Positions 20,824-29,565 of a stretch of DNA of 64,000 nucleotides are shown in pieces. Origin of the DNA: Caldibacillus thermoamylovorans. Lineage in GTDB: Bacteria; Bacillota; Bacilli; Bacillales; Caldibacillaceae. The translations under genes and the position numbers were made by a program. A model generated the notes under the pieces. That model was not told the DNA's origin. It did no database searches and saw nothing but the letters and a program-made list of their open reading frames with translations. The stretch is from positions 1 to 64,000 of the forward strand of contig NZ_CCRF01000102.1 in assembly GCF_000751775.1 (NCBI RefSeq), in the 5' to 3' direction. Each line of letters starts with the position of its first letter. Position 1 is the stretch's first letter.

Positions 20824-21957
20824 TTAGAGCATCCGGGAAATGACTAAACGCTGAATTTCTTGGGTACCTTCATAAATTTGAGTTATTTTTGCATCACGCA
20901 TAAATCTTTCCACTGGATATTCTTTTGTATATCCATAACCGCCGAAAACTTGAACAGCTTCGGTCGTTACCTTCATGGCTGTATCTCCGGCAAATAATTT
21001 AGCCATGGCAGACGCTTTTCCATAAGGCAGTCCGGCCGATTCCAACCAAGCTGCTTGATATGTTAATAGTCTTGCCGCTTCAATATTTGTTGCCATATCT
21101 GCTAATTTAAACGATATCCCTTGATTGGCGATAATCGGTTTCCCAAATTGGACCCGTTCTTTTGCATAACTAACGGCAGCATCTAATGCACCTTGGGCAA
21201 TACCGACTGCTTGAGCCGCAATCCCGTTTCTTCCTCCATCTAATGTCATCATTGCAATTTTAAAGCCTTGACCTTCTTCACCTAAAACATTTTCTTGCGG
21301 CACGATACAATCTTCAAAAATGATTTCCGTTGTCGGGGATGAACGAATACCCATTTTCTTTTCTTTTTTCCCTACTTTAAATCCGGAAAAGTTGCTTTCT
21401 ACAATAAATGCAGTCGTCCCTTTATGTTTTGACTCAGGGTCCGTGGTGGCAAAAACGACATAAATTTCAGCAACTCCGCCATTGGTAATAAATATTTTCG
21501 AACCGTTTAAAACGTAATGATCCCCTTCTTTTCTTGCCATTGTTTTCATCCCGCCTGCATCTGACCCCGAGCCGGATTCCGTCAGACAGTAAGCTCCGAT
21601 TTTCTTCCCTTGCGCCATCGGTTTTAAATATTTTTGTTTCTGTTCTTCTGTTCCAAATTTAAAAATCGGCCAACCGGCAAGCGATGTATGTGCAGATAAT
21701 GTAACGCCCGTCGAAGCACAAACCCGGGATAATTCCTCTACCGCAATGGCATAGGCTAAAAAGTCGCTGCCAATACCGCCGTATTCTTCCGGCCATGGAA
21801 TTCCGGTTAAACCAAGCTCGGCCATTTGATCAAATATTTCCCGATCAAATCGTTCCTCTTCATCCCGTTCACTGGCGGTAGGTGCTACTTCATTGATGGC
21901 AAAATCACGGACAATTTTTCGAATCATTTCATGTTCTTCAGATAATGTAAATTGCAT
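20824..21957 (-). CDS. acdA: Acyl-CoA dehydrogenase AcdA
   Basis: FAD enzyme that introduces the trans-2 double bond in acyl-CoA; electrons go to ETF. 377 residues, with the family motifs [14 protein letters not shown] (about 127-140), KIFITNGG and the C-terminal [21 protein letters not shown] and [17 protein letters not shown] blocks; the Glu of YEGT is the catalytic base. It is very close to B. subtilis AcdA, including [22 protein letters not shown] at 21957 with GGGGGA upstream. In B. subtilis acdA also sits between fadF and rpoE. Confidence 0.93.
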   Translation of the reverse strand: MQFTLSEEHEMIRKIVRDFAINEVAPTASERDEEERFDREIFDQMAELGLTGIPWPEEYGGIGSDFLAYAIAVEELSRVCASTGVTLSAHTSLAGWPIFKFGTEEQKQKYLKPMAQGKKIGAYCLTESGSGSDAGGMKTMARKEGDHYVLNGSKIFITNGGVAEIYVVFATTDPESKHKGTTAFIVESNFSGFKVGKKEKKMGIRSSPTTEIIFEDCIVPQENVLGEEGQGFKIAMMTLDGGRNGIAAQAVGIAQGALDAAVSYAKERVQFGKPIIANQGISFKLADMATNIEAARLLTYQAAWLESAGLPYGKASAMAKLFAGDTAMKVTTEAVQVFGGYGYTKEYPVERFMRDAKITQIYEGTQEIQRLVISRML

Positions 21958-22004
21958 AGATATCCCCCTTTTTTTTAAAAACTGATACGATTATGAATGG
22001 AAAA

Positions 22005-23135
22005 TTATAAATATTTTGTAATCACGACTTTTTGAATTTCATTTGTTCCTTCGTATATTTGGGTTATTTTTGCATCACGAAAATAGCGCTCCACATCATA
22101 CTCTTTTATATACCCATAGCCGCCAAAAATTTGGATCGCTTCGGTCGTTACCTCCATTGCCGTATTGGAAGCAAACATTTTCGCCATGGAAGCTTCTTTT
22201 GAACAGTTTATTCCTGTCCCTTTCAAGTAGGCAGCTCGATAAACGAGTAATTTCGCCGCTTCAATCTGTGTCGCCATCTCAGCTAATTTAAAACTAATGC
22301 CTTGGTTTTCAATAATCGGAACCCCGAATTGCCTCCGCTCTTTTGCATAAGCGTTGGCTTGTAAAAATGCCCCTTCTGCAATACCTAAAGCTTGGGCGGC
22401 AATTCCAATTCGTCCCGCATCAAGGTTGGCCATGGAAATTTTATAGCCTTCTCCTTCTTTGCCGAGCCGTTGACTTTCATGGACACGAAGATGATCAAAC
22501 ATAATTTGGACTGTTTTGGAACCATGCAAGCCCATCTTTTGCTCATTTTTACCGATGATAAAACCCGGTGTATTTTTTTCGACAATAAATGCGGTAATTC
22601 CTTTAGAACCGAGGGCGGGATTTGTTTTTACGAAGACAATATATACATCCGCTTCCCCGCCGTTTGTTATAAATATCTTACTGCCGTTAATGACATAATG
22701 ATCGCCATCTTTAACCGCCCTTGTTGAAAGACTGCCTACATCCGAGCCGGCATTCGGTTCAGTTAAGCAAAAGGCACCTAGGTACTTTCCGCTTGCCAAT
22801 TTTGGGATATATTGCTGCTTTTGCTCTTCTGTCCCAAAGTTCAAAATCGGATAGGTACCGACCGAGGTATGCACGGATAAAATAACTGCAAGTGTCGGAC
22901 TCACTTTCGCTATTTCATGAATTGCCATCATATAGGCGGTGAAATCCATTCCGGTACCGCCATATTCGATTGGAATCGGGATTCCCATTAAACCGAGTTC
23001 CCCCATTTTTTTTATGAGATGTCGGGGAAACTGTCCCGCTTCCATGTTTGAAACAAAGGGCGCAATCTCTTTTTCAGCAAAATCTCGAACCATTTTCTGG
23101 AGCAACAATTGTTCTTCGGTAAATTGCAGATGCAT
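22005..23135 (-). CDS. Second acyl-CoA dehydrogenase (MmgC-like)
   Basis: 376-residue paralogue of the preceding dehydrogenase, starting MHLQFTEEQLLLQKMVRDFA and ending in QIYEGTNEIQKVVITKYL, with the catalytic Glu in YEGT and the FAD segment CLTEPNAGSDVG. It resembles B. subtilis MmgC of the methylcitric shunt. The pair of dehydrogenases next to icmF suggests two chain types, straight and branched short-chain acyl-CoA, but which gene serves which is not visible. 47 bp separate it from acdA, so co-transcription is likely. Confidence 0.9.
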   Translation of the reverse strand: MHLQFTEEQLLLQKMVRDFAEKEIAPFVSNMEAGQFPRHLIKKMGELGLMGIPIPIEYGGTGMDFTAYMMAIHEIAKVSPTLAVILSVHTSVGTYPILNFGTEEQKQQYIPKLASGKYLGAFCLTEPNAGSDVGSLSTRAVKDGDHYVINGSKIFITNGGEADVYIVFVKTNPALGSKGITAFIVEKNTPGFIIGKNEQKMGLHGSKTVQIMFDHLRVHESQRLGKEGEGYKISMANLDAGRIGIAAQALGIAEGAFLQANAYAKERRQFGVPIIENQGISFKLAEMATQIEAAKLLVYRAAYLKGTGINCSKEASMAKMFASNTAMEVTTEAIQIFGGYGYIKEYDVERYFRDAKITQIYEGTNEIQKVVITKYL

Positions 23136-23189
23136 ATATGTTTGCCCCTTTCTGTGTTGTCTTTGAAAAGTAGAAAATATTTGTTTCGT

Positions 23190-24041
23190 TTACTTATATA
23201 CGTAAAACCCGCGGCCGGTTTTTCTGCCTAACCAACCGGCACTTACATATTTCCGTAATAATGGACATGGCCGGTACTTATCATCACCTAAACCTTCAAA
23301 CAATGTCTCCATTATAAACAGACATGTATCCAGCCCGATCATATCCGCCAATGTTAGCGGACCCATCGGATGGTTCATACCGAGTTTCATGACACTGTCA
23401 ATGGCTTCTTTTGAGGCAACACCCTCATATAATGCATAAATGGCTTCATTGATCATCGGAATTAAAATGCGGTTTGAGACAAAACCGGGAAAATCATTTA
23501 CCTCAACCGGTTCTTTATTCAAATTTCTTACAATCGTATAAATTATTTTATATGTTTCATCACTCGTTGCCAGCCCGCGGATAACTTCAACCAGTTTCAT
23601 AACTGGCACCGGATTCATAAAATGCATACCGATTACCTTTTCCGGCCGACTTGTTACCGATGCGATTTCTGTTATCGGCAAGGATGATGTATTTGTAGCT
23701 AAAATCGTTTCTTTTGGAGTGATTTCATCCAGCTGTCGGAAAATACTTTTTTTCGTCTCCATATTTTCTATGACGGCTTCAATGACGACATCGCATGTTG
23801 AGCCGTCCTCAAGATTGGTTGATGAACTCATCCGGTTAATGATAGCTGTCTTTTCCTCTTCGGTCATTTTTCCTTTCGCTACCTGTTTTGTAAGTCGCCC
23901 GTATATACCAGCCATCCCTTTGTCCACTGCCTCTTGATTGATGTCCTGTAATATGACTTCATAGCCTGCTTGTGCACAAACTTGGGCAATCCCTGAACCC
24001 ATTTGGCCACTACCTACAACCATAATTTTTTGTACATCCAT
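23190..24041 (-). CDS. 3-hydroxybutyryl-CoA dehydrogenase
   Basis: NAD(P)-dependent oxidation of 3-hydroxyacyl-CoA. 283 residues: Rossmann motif [19 protein letters not shown] at the N-terminus, catalytic His in [17 protein letters not shown] and the C-terminal helical domain with [12 protein letters not shown] at the end. Typical length for hbd/mmgB/paaH enzymes. ATG at 24041 with GGGAGG upstream. Acts between enoyl-CoA hydration (no hydratase gene in this window) and the thiolase encoded just upstream. Confidence 0.93.
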   Translation of the reverse strand: MDVQKIMVVGSGQMGSGIAQVCAQAGYEVILQDINQEAVDKGMAGIYGRLTKQVAKGKMTEEEKTAIINRMSSSTNLEDGSTCDVVIEAVIENMETKKSIFRQLDEITPKETILATNTSSLPITEIASVTSRPEKVIGMHFMNPVPVMKLVEVIRGLATSDETYKIIYTIVRNLNKEPVEVNDFPGFVSNRILIPMINEAIYALYEGVASKEAIDSVMKLGMNHPMGPLTLADMIGLDTCLFIMETLFEGLGDDKYRPCPLLRKYVSAGWLGRKTGRGFYVYK

Positions 24042-24264
24042 CTGTTCTACCTCCCGTTGAAAAATTTTTCTATATTAAGTCCCATTTGGTATTTAAATCC
24101 ACCGGCAATATCGCTCATTGTTACCGGTTGGCTTTCAAAATATGAAATTTCGATTTCGATAATGAATGGTCATATGCCACTAGTATTTGATAAAACCCAA
24201 CTGTCAGCATGTTTTAGAAATGACTCGTGCCTCGATGTTCGTTTTTAAAATAGCACCCTTCCAC

Positions 24265-25452
24265 TTATTGTTTCGGGACTTCAATTAAAATAGCATCCCC
24301 TTGACCGCCGCCGGAACAAATAGCTGCTATTCCAAGGCCACCGCCTCTTCTTCTCAATTCATAGGCTAATGTTAAAATAATTCTCGCCCCGCTTGCTCCG
24401 ATTGGATGTCCTAAAGCAACGGCACCGCCATTTACATTCACCTTTTCCAAATCCAATCCGGCAATTTGTGCGGACGCAAGTGTAACCGCTGAAAATGCCT
24501 CATTAATTTCAAACAGATCAATGTCTTTCGCAGTTTTACCGACTTTTTCCAACAATAGATTAATAACCAGTCCTGGAGTCTTCGGGAAATCTTTTGCCTC
24601 TACCGCTACCGTCGCATTGGCAAGAATTTTTGCCAGCGGTTTTTTCCCTTGTTTTTCCGCTTTTTCTTCACTCATTAAAACTAATGCACAAGCACCATCG
24701 TTAACCCCCGGTGCATTTCCTGCGGTGATGGTTCCATTTTTATCAAAGGCAGGTTTGAGATTGGCTAATTTTTCTAATGACGTATCTTTCCTTGGTGCTT
24801 CATCTGTTGATACAACAATCGGCTGCCCCTTCCTCTGCATAATTTCAACCGGAACAATTTCTTCTTGAAGCGTTCCGGACTCGATTGCGGCACATGCCCG
24901 CTCATGACTGCGTAATGCCCATTGATCCTGTGCTTCCCGGGTCAGTCCCAATTCCTCGGCAGTACTGTTTCCGTATGTTCCCATATGAACACCGGTAAAA
25001 CTGCAGGTGAGACCGTCATAAATCATTAAGTCGATAAGCTGTCCATGGCCCATCCGGTAACCGGTTCTTGCCTTTGGTAAAATATACGGGGCATTGGACA
25101 TCGATTCCATTCCACCGGCAACAATTGTCTCTTTTTCGCCGGCACGAATAAGCAAATCAGCCAAAGCAACACTTCTCATCCCTGAAGCACAAACTTTATT
25201 AATCGTCTCTGTACTTGTTTGCCACGGGATATTGGCGTTCCGTGCTGCCTGCCTTGATGGTAATTGACCTTGACCGCCTTGTAAAACCGTACCAAGTAAA
25301 ACATGTTCCACTTCTTCCGGTTGAACGTTTGCTCTTTCTAGCGCCCCTTTAATGGCTACTCCGCCCAATTCCGTTGCGGATAAACCGCTTAAACTGCCGT
25401 TTAATTTCCCAAACGGTGTTCTTGCCCCTTCTAAAATAACCGTTTTTCCCAT
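24265..25452 (-). CDS. Acetyl-CoA C-acetyltransferase (thiolase)
   Basis: Condenses or cleaves acetoacetyl-CoA. 395 residues with acylatable Cys88 in INKVCASGMRSV, GGAVALGHPIGASGAR carrying the active-site His, and the second Cys in AAICSGGGQGDA. The ATG at 25452 follows AGGGGGAT by 5 nt. A 220-bp gap before hbd has no clear terminator, so the genes are probably one operon. Equivalent to mmgA/thlA; I cannot tell biosynthetic from degradative use by sequence alone. Confidence 0.93.
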   Translation of the reverse strand: MGKTVILEGARTPFGKLNGSLSGLSATELGGVAIKGALERANVQPEEVEHVLLGTVLQGGQGQLPSRQAARNANIPWQTSTETINKVCASGMRSVALADLLIRAGEKETIVAGGMESMSNAPYILPKARTGYRMGHGQLIDLMIYDGLTCSFTGVHMGTYGNSTAEELGLTREAQDQWALRSHERACAAIESGTLQEEIVPVEIMQRKGQPIVVSTDEAPRKDTSLEKLANLKPAFDKNGTITAGNAPGVNDGACALVLMSEEKAEKQGKKPLAKILANATVAVEAKDFPKTPGLVINLLLEKVGKTAKDIDLFEINEAFSAVTLASAQIAGLDLEKVNVNGGAVALGHPIGASGARIILTLAYELRRRGGGLGIAAICSGGGQGDAILIEVPKQ

Positions 25453-25866
25453 AAAAATCCCCCTTATAAAATATAAGTATCTTAAAAACTATGTATATAG
25501 TTTTTTTAATACGTTAAGAAAGTATAAATTTCCAGCAAAGAAGCGAATTCGACGTAGTTGGAAATTTTAAGAATTAAGTATAAGTGCTCTTGCGGCTTTG
25601 CCATCGCCTAAAGGCTCGGACGCCCGAGTTTTCTTTAAAATTGAACAAATTTCCTTTCTACCCAGCTTCTTGTACTTCTAAAACAATTCCAAAGCCCGTT
25701 CACCCCTATTGTTAACGGTTACAAAATTATGCAGATGATAGAAAAGCTCTTGAAACACATTGACTGAACGCTCGCTCGATGATGTATCTAAAGGTAGAGG
25801 GGAAATCTAATCCATCCCCTCCACTATCTATTAATATAATAAATTTATTTTTTGCTCATGACAAAT
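25453..25866. other. Intergenic region between fadF and the thiolase gene
   Basis: About 410 bp. It holds dispersed repeat copy B (25508-25638) and a hairpin GAGGGGA (25797-25803)/TCCCCTC (25815-25821) just after fadF that may be a weak terminator on the minus strand (trailing TACCTTTAG). No promoter for the thiolase operon is evident. Confidence 0.55.
25508..25638 (-). repeat. Dispersed structured repeat, copy B
   Basis: On the minus strand it reads AAAGAAAACTCGGGCGTCCG at the start and ends GGAAATTTATACTTTCTTAA-CGTAT. It shares nearly every base of the right half with copy C at 61609-61746. Predicted hairpins: CTCGG/CCGAG, GCCT/AGGC, GGC/GCC and AAATTTCC/GGAAATTT. Confidence 0.85.
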
Positions 25867-27981
25867 TTACGAAACTAATTCTTTTCTTTCACCGCAAACG
25901 GCTTTTTCCAATATTTCAGCCACATCGTATGTTTTTACGGTTTCTTCTACTTCTTTTGCCTTCGTTCCGTCTGATAACATTGTTAAGCAATACGGGCAGC
26001 CGGAACTGATAATATTCGGATTTACTTTTAACGCTTGTTCGGTTCTGGCAACATTAATCCGATGACCGGTATCTTCTTCCGTCCACATGAGACCACCGCC
26101 TGCACCACAGCACATGCCTGTTTCACGGTTTCTTTCCATTTCCACCAATTTCACCCCTTTGATGGCTTTCAAAATTTCCCGCGGCGGATCATACACTTCA
26201 TTGTAACGACCGAGATAACATGAGTCATGGAAGGTAATCGTTTCATTAACTTCATAAATTGGTTTTAATTTTCCTTTTTTCACGAGATCAAACAAAATTT
26301 CGGTATGGTGGTAAACTTCAGCTTTTAAACCAAAGTCCGGATACTCATTTTTAAAAATATTGTATGCGTGCGGGTCAATCGTGATAATTTTCTTTACATC
26401 ATTTTTCTCAAATTCCTCAATATTTTTTGTTGCCAGTTCTTGGAAGAGAAATTCGTTACCGAGACGACGAGCCGTATCCCCGGAATTTCTTTCTTTATTT
26501 CCTAAAATCGCAAATTTCACGCCTGCTTCATTTAGCAATCTGGCAAAGGATAGGGCAATTTTTTGGCTTCGGTTATCATAGGACCCCATGGAACCAACCC
26601 AGAATAAGTATTCGAATTCTTCCCCTTTTTTCTTCAGTTCTTTTACCGTTGGGATTTCCACATCATCACGAAGGTCACGCCAATTTTCCCGATCTTTCTT
26701 GTTCAAGCCCCACGGATTGCCTTGTTTTTCAATATTTTGAATGGCACGCTGGGCATCAGGTTTCATTTTTCCTTCCGTTAAAACAAGATAACGACGAAGG
26801 TCAATAATTTTATCCACATGTTCATTCATAACCGGACATTGATCTTCACAGTTCCGACAAGTTGTACAAGCCCAAATTTCTTCTTCGGTAATAATATCAC
26901 CGATTAAATTTTTATCATAAATTGATGTTGCTGCCGATTCTTGTGCCCCGAGGCCTCTTGCTTGCAGGGCCAATTGATTGCCTACTGAATTCGAAAATAG
27001 GAATCCGGGTACCCAAGGTGTTTTCGATGTGACGGCCGCTCCATAATTGGTCAAATGGTCACGCATTTTTACAATTAAGTCCATCGGCGACAACATTTTC
27101 CCCGTACCAGTTGCCGGGCACATATTGGTACAGCGCCCGCACTCAACGCATGCATATAGATCCACCAATTCGTATTGGGTGAAATCCGTTATTTTCCCGG
27201 CACCAAAGGATTCTTGTGTTTCATCTTCAAAATCAATCGGCCGGAGTTTACCGGGATTCTCTAACCGATTTAAGAACACGTTAGCCGGACCTGCAATTAA
27301 GTGCGCATGCTTGGATTGCGGTACATAAACTAAGAATGTTAGTAAAACGAGTAAGTGAATCCACCAAGCTATGTAAAATACAACAATACTTGCTGTTTTA
27401 CCAATCCAAGAAAATCCAGTAGCAATTAATGAAGCTATCGGTTCTGTCCAAGTAGGTTCATGGCCGTGCCAAATTTGCGCCATTCCGTTTCCGACTAAAA
27501 CGGATATCATCAAACTTCCAATAAATATAAGAACGAGTCCGTTTTTTAGACCGCGTTTCAAACGAACCAGTTTCTCAATATACCGCCGATAAAATGCCCA
27601 AACAACCGCAACTAAAATAATGAATGTAACAATTTCTTGGAAGAAGGTGAATCCCGGATACAATGGTCCAAAAGGCAAGTGGACGCCGGGAATTAACCCC
27701 TTCGCAATGAAATCGATGGCACCAAATTGGACAAGAATGAATCCATAGAAAAACATGACATGAATGGCACCACTTTTTTTATCTTTCAGCAATTTCTTTT
27801 GACCAAATACATAAACCCATATTTTCTGAAAGCGTTCTTTAAATTTACGGTCAAATTCTTCTTTTTTCCCTAATTTAATATAGGAGAGTCTTGTTTTTAT
27901 GAGATAGATAAATAAATATACCCCGTAAGCGATTACAGCAATTGTTGCAATCCAGTTAACCGCCAGCAATGATTGGCTCAT
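25867..27981 (-). CDS. fadF: Membrane iron-sulfur oxidoreductase FadF
   Basis: 704 residues. The N-terminal third is a NarI-like membrane domain with about six helices (residues 1-230). Two 4Fe-4S motifs follow, CVECGRCTNMCP and CTTCRNCEDQCP, then two CCG domains (HDSCYLGRYN ... GMCCGAGGG and SSGCPYCLTML). This architecture is proposed to pass electrons from acyl-CoA dehydrogenase via ETF to menaquinone. ATG at 27981 with GGGGGAAA upstream. Its promoter contains a FadR-like operator, agreeing with the FadR control of fadF-acdA-rpoE known in B. subtilis. Confidence 0.93.
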   Translation of the reverse strand: MSQSLLAVNWIATIAVIAYGVYLFIYLIKTRLSYIKLGKKEEFDRKFKERFQKIWVYVFGQKKLLKDKKSGAIHVMFFYGFILVQFGAIDFIAKGLIPGVHLPFGPLYPGFTFFQEIVTFIILVAVVWAFYRRYIEKLVRLKRGLKNGLVLIFIGSLMISVLVGNGMAQIWHGHEPTWTEPIASLIATGFSWIGKTASIVVFYIAWWIHLLVLLTFLVYVPQSKHAHLIAGPANVFLNRLENPGKLRPIDFEDETQESFGAGKITDFTQYELVDLYACVECGRCTNMCPATGTGKMLSPMDLIVKMRDHLTNYGAAVTSKTPWVPGFLFSNSVGNQLALQARGLGAQESAATSIYDKNLIGDIITEEEIWACTTCRNCEDQCPVMNEHVDKIIDLRRYLVLTEGKMKPDAQRAIQNIEKQGNPWGLNKKDRENWRDLRDDVEIPTVKELKKKGEEFEYLFWVGSMGSYDNRSQKIALSFARLLNEAGVKFAILGNKERNSGDTARRLGNEFLFQELATKNIEEFEKNDVKKIITIDPHAYNIFKNEYPDFGLKAEVYHHTEILFDLVKKGKLKPIYEVNETITFHDSCYLGRYNEVYDPPREILKAIKGVKLVEMERNRETGMCCGAGGGLMWTEEDTGHRINVARTEQALKVNPNIISSGCPYCLTMLSDGTKAKEVEETVKTYDVAEILEKAVCGERKELVS

Positions 27982-28056
27982 TATGTTTCCCCCTTTTTCG
28001 TAATCCCAATCCCCATGATGATTTTTTTAAACAACAGTCCTTATTCACTTACTTCT

Positions 28057-28084
28057 ATTATATAATGAATGAGCATTCAGTCAA
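28057..28084 (-). promoter_or_regulatory. fadF promoter
   Basis: Minus strand TTGACT (28079-28084), 16 nt, TATAAT (28057-28062), about 75 bp before the fadF ATG. The space between the boxes is occupied by the operator described next. Confidence 0.85.
28066..28083. promoter_or_regulatory. FadR-like operator
   Basis: TGAATGA-GCAT-TCAGTCA, an 18-bp imperfect palindrome that differs from the B. subtilis FadR consensus TGAATGA-NTAN-TCATTCA by one base in a half-site and by the central AT/TA bases. Its location between -35 and -10 would block RNA polymerase. Confidence 0.8.
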
Positions 28085-28352
28085 TAATTTTGTTTGTTTT
28101 TTTAAAAAATTATTTATACGAACTGCTATGTAATTGACTTGTTAAGGACCAAAAAAGGTTTTTTGAAGATTTTACACAAAAAATAGTATGATTTTTATTT
28201 ATAATACCACAATTCTTTTAGTTTTGGCATTTGTTTTTTAGGAAAACTTCTTAAGGCTCACCCTTGATTGTATAACCTAATGCGGTTTGGGGAAACTATC
28301 CTTTTAGTTCAAAAGTTCAATTTAAATTGTTCGTTACGGGAGGGTGCCCCCC

Positions 28353-28870
28353 TTGCATATAATCTTTCTGTTTTTTATCATTCCTTTCCTAGTGATTGTT
28401 TTGCTTTTTGTTGACTTTTATTTTGGAAGGAAGCAACACTTACAGAATATGCATATATACCAATTTCCAATACGCCACAGTAATATTGATATTTTTATCA
28501 ATGGGACAGAGCTTTTTAGACAAATGGTTCAAGATATGAAAACAGCCCGGCATCATATTCATGTACTGTTTTATATTTTTCGTGATGACCCGTTTGGCAG
28601 CCTTGTTCTCGATTTTATCACGCCAAAGTTTTTATTATTGATGATGATATTTGTTCAATCGGGACAGCAAATTTTGATAAAAGAAGTTTTTATTATAATT
28701 ATGAAATGAACAGCGTTTTTTACGATCGAGAATTGGTTTTGCGCATGTTGGAAATTGCTGAAATTGATTTATCGAAATCAACCCCGCTTCATTTTCGAAA
28801 ACTCGAAAGGCAAAAATTTCATGTTGTGTTAAAAGAATGGATTGCCTTTGTTCTTTCACCTTTGTTGTAA
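28353..28870 (+). pseudogene. cls: Cardiolipin synthase remnant with a large internal deletion
   Basis: The 5' part encodes the N-terminus of a YwiE-type cardiolipin synthase: two hydrophobic stretches, then FINGTELFRQMVQDMKTA and HIHVLFYIFRDDPFGSLVLDF. At about 28622 the sequence jumps, in another frame, to the C-terminal phospholipase-D repeat: AKVFIIDDDICSIGTANFDK, then YYNYEMNSVFYDRELV, ending PLL stop at 28870. Roughly 230 residues including the first HKD motif are missing and the halves are out of frame. Start is probably the TTG at 28353 with GGGAGG upstream. B. subtilis has ywiE near argS, so this is the decayed orthologue. Confidence 0.85.
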
Positions 28871-28941
28871 ACAGCCCTTATTACTTGAAGCGGAATCCAT
28901 AAAATACATCTGTAATTTTTGCTGAAAATAGTAACTCTATT

Positions 28942-28950
28942 TGGTATAAT
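28942..28950 (+). promoter_or_regulatory. Extended -10 promoter of the coiled-coil gene
   Basis: TGGTATAAT is a perfect extended -10 (TGnTATAAT), 28 bp before the GTG start. No good -35 is present. Confidence 0.6.
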
Positions 28951-28977
28951 TATTAAAAACTGCTGGGAGATGGTGTC

Positions 28978-29445
28978 GTGGAAGAACTCTTGAATCAAAT
29001 TTTACACGAGGTAAAAGAAATTAAGCAGGGACAAGTCCGACTCGAAACAAGGATGGACAAGCTTGAGCAAAACCAAGAACAGTTAGTTTTAAGAATGGAC
29101 AAACTTGAATCCCGGATGGACAAGCTTGAATCCCGAATGGACAAGCTTGAATCCCGAATGGACAAGCTTGAATCCCGAATGGACAAGCTTGAATCCCGAA
29201 TGGATAAGCTTGAACATAATCAGGAACAGTTGGCAATGAATATGAATAAGCTGGGAACCCGGATGGGCAATCTCGAAAAAAATCAAAGTGAACTTGAAGT
29301 TAAAATTAACAATCTCGGTACAGAACTTCGGAGTAACTTTAGTTATACGAACAGCAAACTGGATGAACATCGACAAGTGTTTAATATTGTCTCCGAAAAG
29401 TTTAAAAAAGTAGAGATGGACATTGACGCAATCATGAGTAGATAA
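28978..29445 (+). CDS. Coiled-coil protein with a tandem heptad repeat
   Basis: 155 residues predicted to be almost wholly alpha-helical coiled coil. Residues 40-81 are six copies of a seven-residue unit MDKLESR (the last changed to MDKLEHN), each encoded by a 21-bp repeat (29095-29220). Flanking text (ETRMDKLEQNQEQL, TRMGNLEKNQSELEVKINNL) is a degenerate form of the same heptad. GTG start with GGGAG upstream. It has no signal peptide or membrane segment. Function unknown; similar proteins in bacilli are annotated only as hypothetical. A clear terminator follows. Confidence 0.8.
   Translation: MEELLNQILHEVKEIKQGQVRLETRMDKLEQNQEQLVLRMDKLESRMDKLESRMDKLESRMDKLESRMDKLESRMDKLEHNQEQLAMNMNKLGTRMGNLEKNQSELEVKINNLGTELRSNFSYTNSKLDEHRQVFNIVSEKFKKVEMDIDAIMSR
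29095..29220 (+). repeat. 21-bp in-frame tandem repeat, six copies
   Basis: Unit ATGGACAAGCTTGAATCCCG plus one base, starting at 29095, 29116, 29137, 29158, 29179 and 29200. Copies 2-5 are nearly identical, implying recent expansion or homogenisation; copies 1 and 6 carry substitutions. Confidence 0.95.
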
Positions 29446-29473
29446 TCAAATAATCCAATGTTATTTCTATTCA

Positions 29474-29497
29474 AAGGGCTCGCCCTTGTTTTTTTTG
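29474..29497 (+). terminator. Terminator after the coiled-coil gene
   Basis: AAGGGC (29474-29479) and GCCCTT (29482-29487) followed by GTTTTTTTT. Confidence 0.85.
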
Positions 29498-29535
29498 AAA
29501 AAAAGAAGTGAAACCACATCCGGTCCCACTCCTTC
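29498..29535 (-). terminator. Possible terminator after argS
   Basis: Minus strand: a bulged stem GAAGGAGTG/CACTTC (29505-29510 and 29527-29535) followed by TTTTTTTC, just after the argS stop. Confidence 0.5.
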
Positions 29536-29565
29536 AAGTTTTTTGGTATAGTCATTTTTGCTCCA

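Noticed and set aside
24042-24264. Possible gene or operator between hbd and the thiolase gene
   Set aside because: The 220-bp gap has a TGAATGG-TCAT motif but no second half-site, and no frame with a ribosome-binding site.
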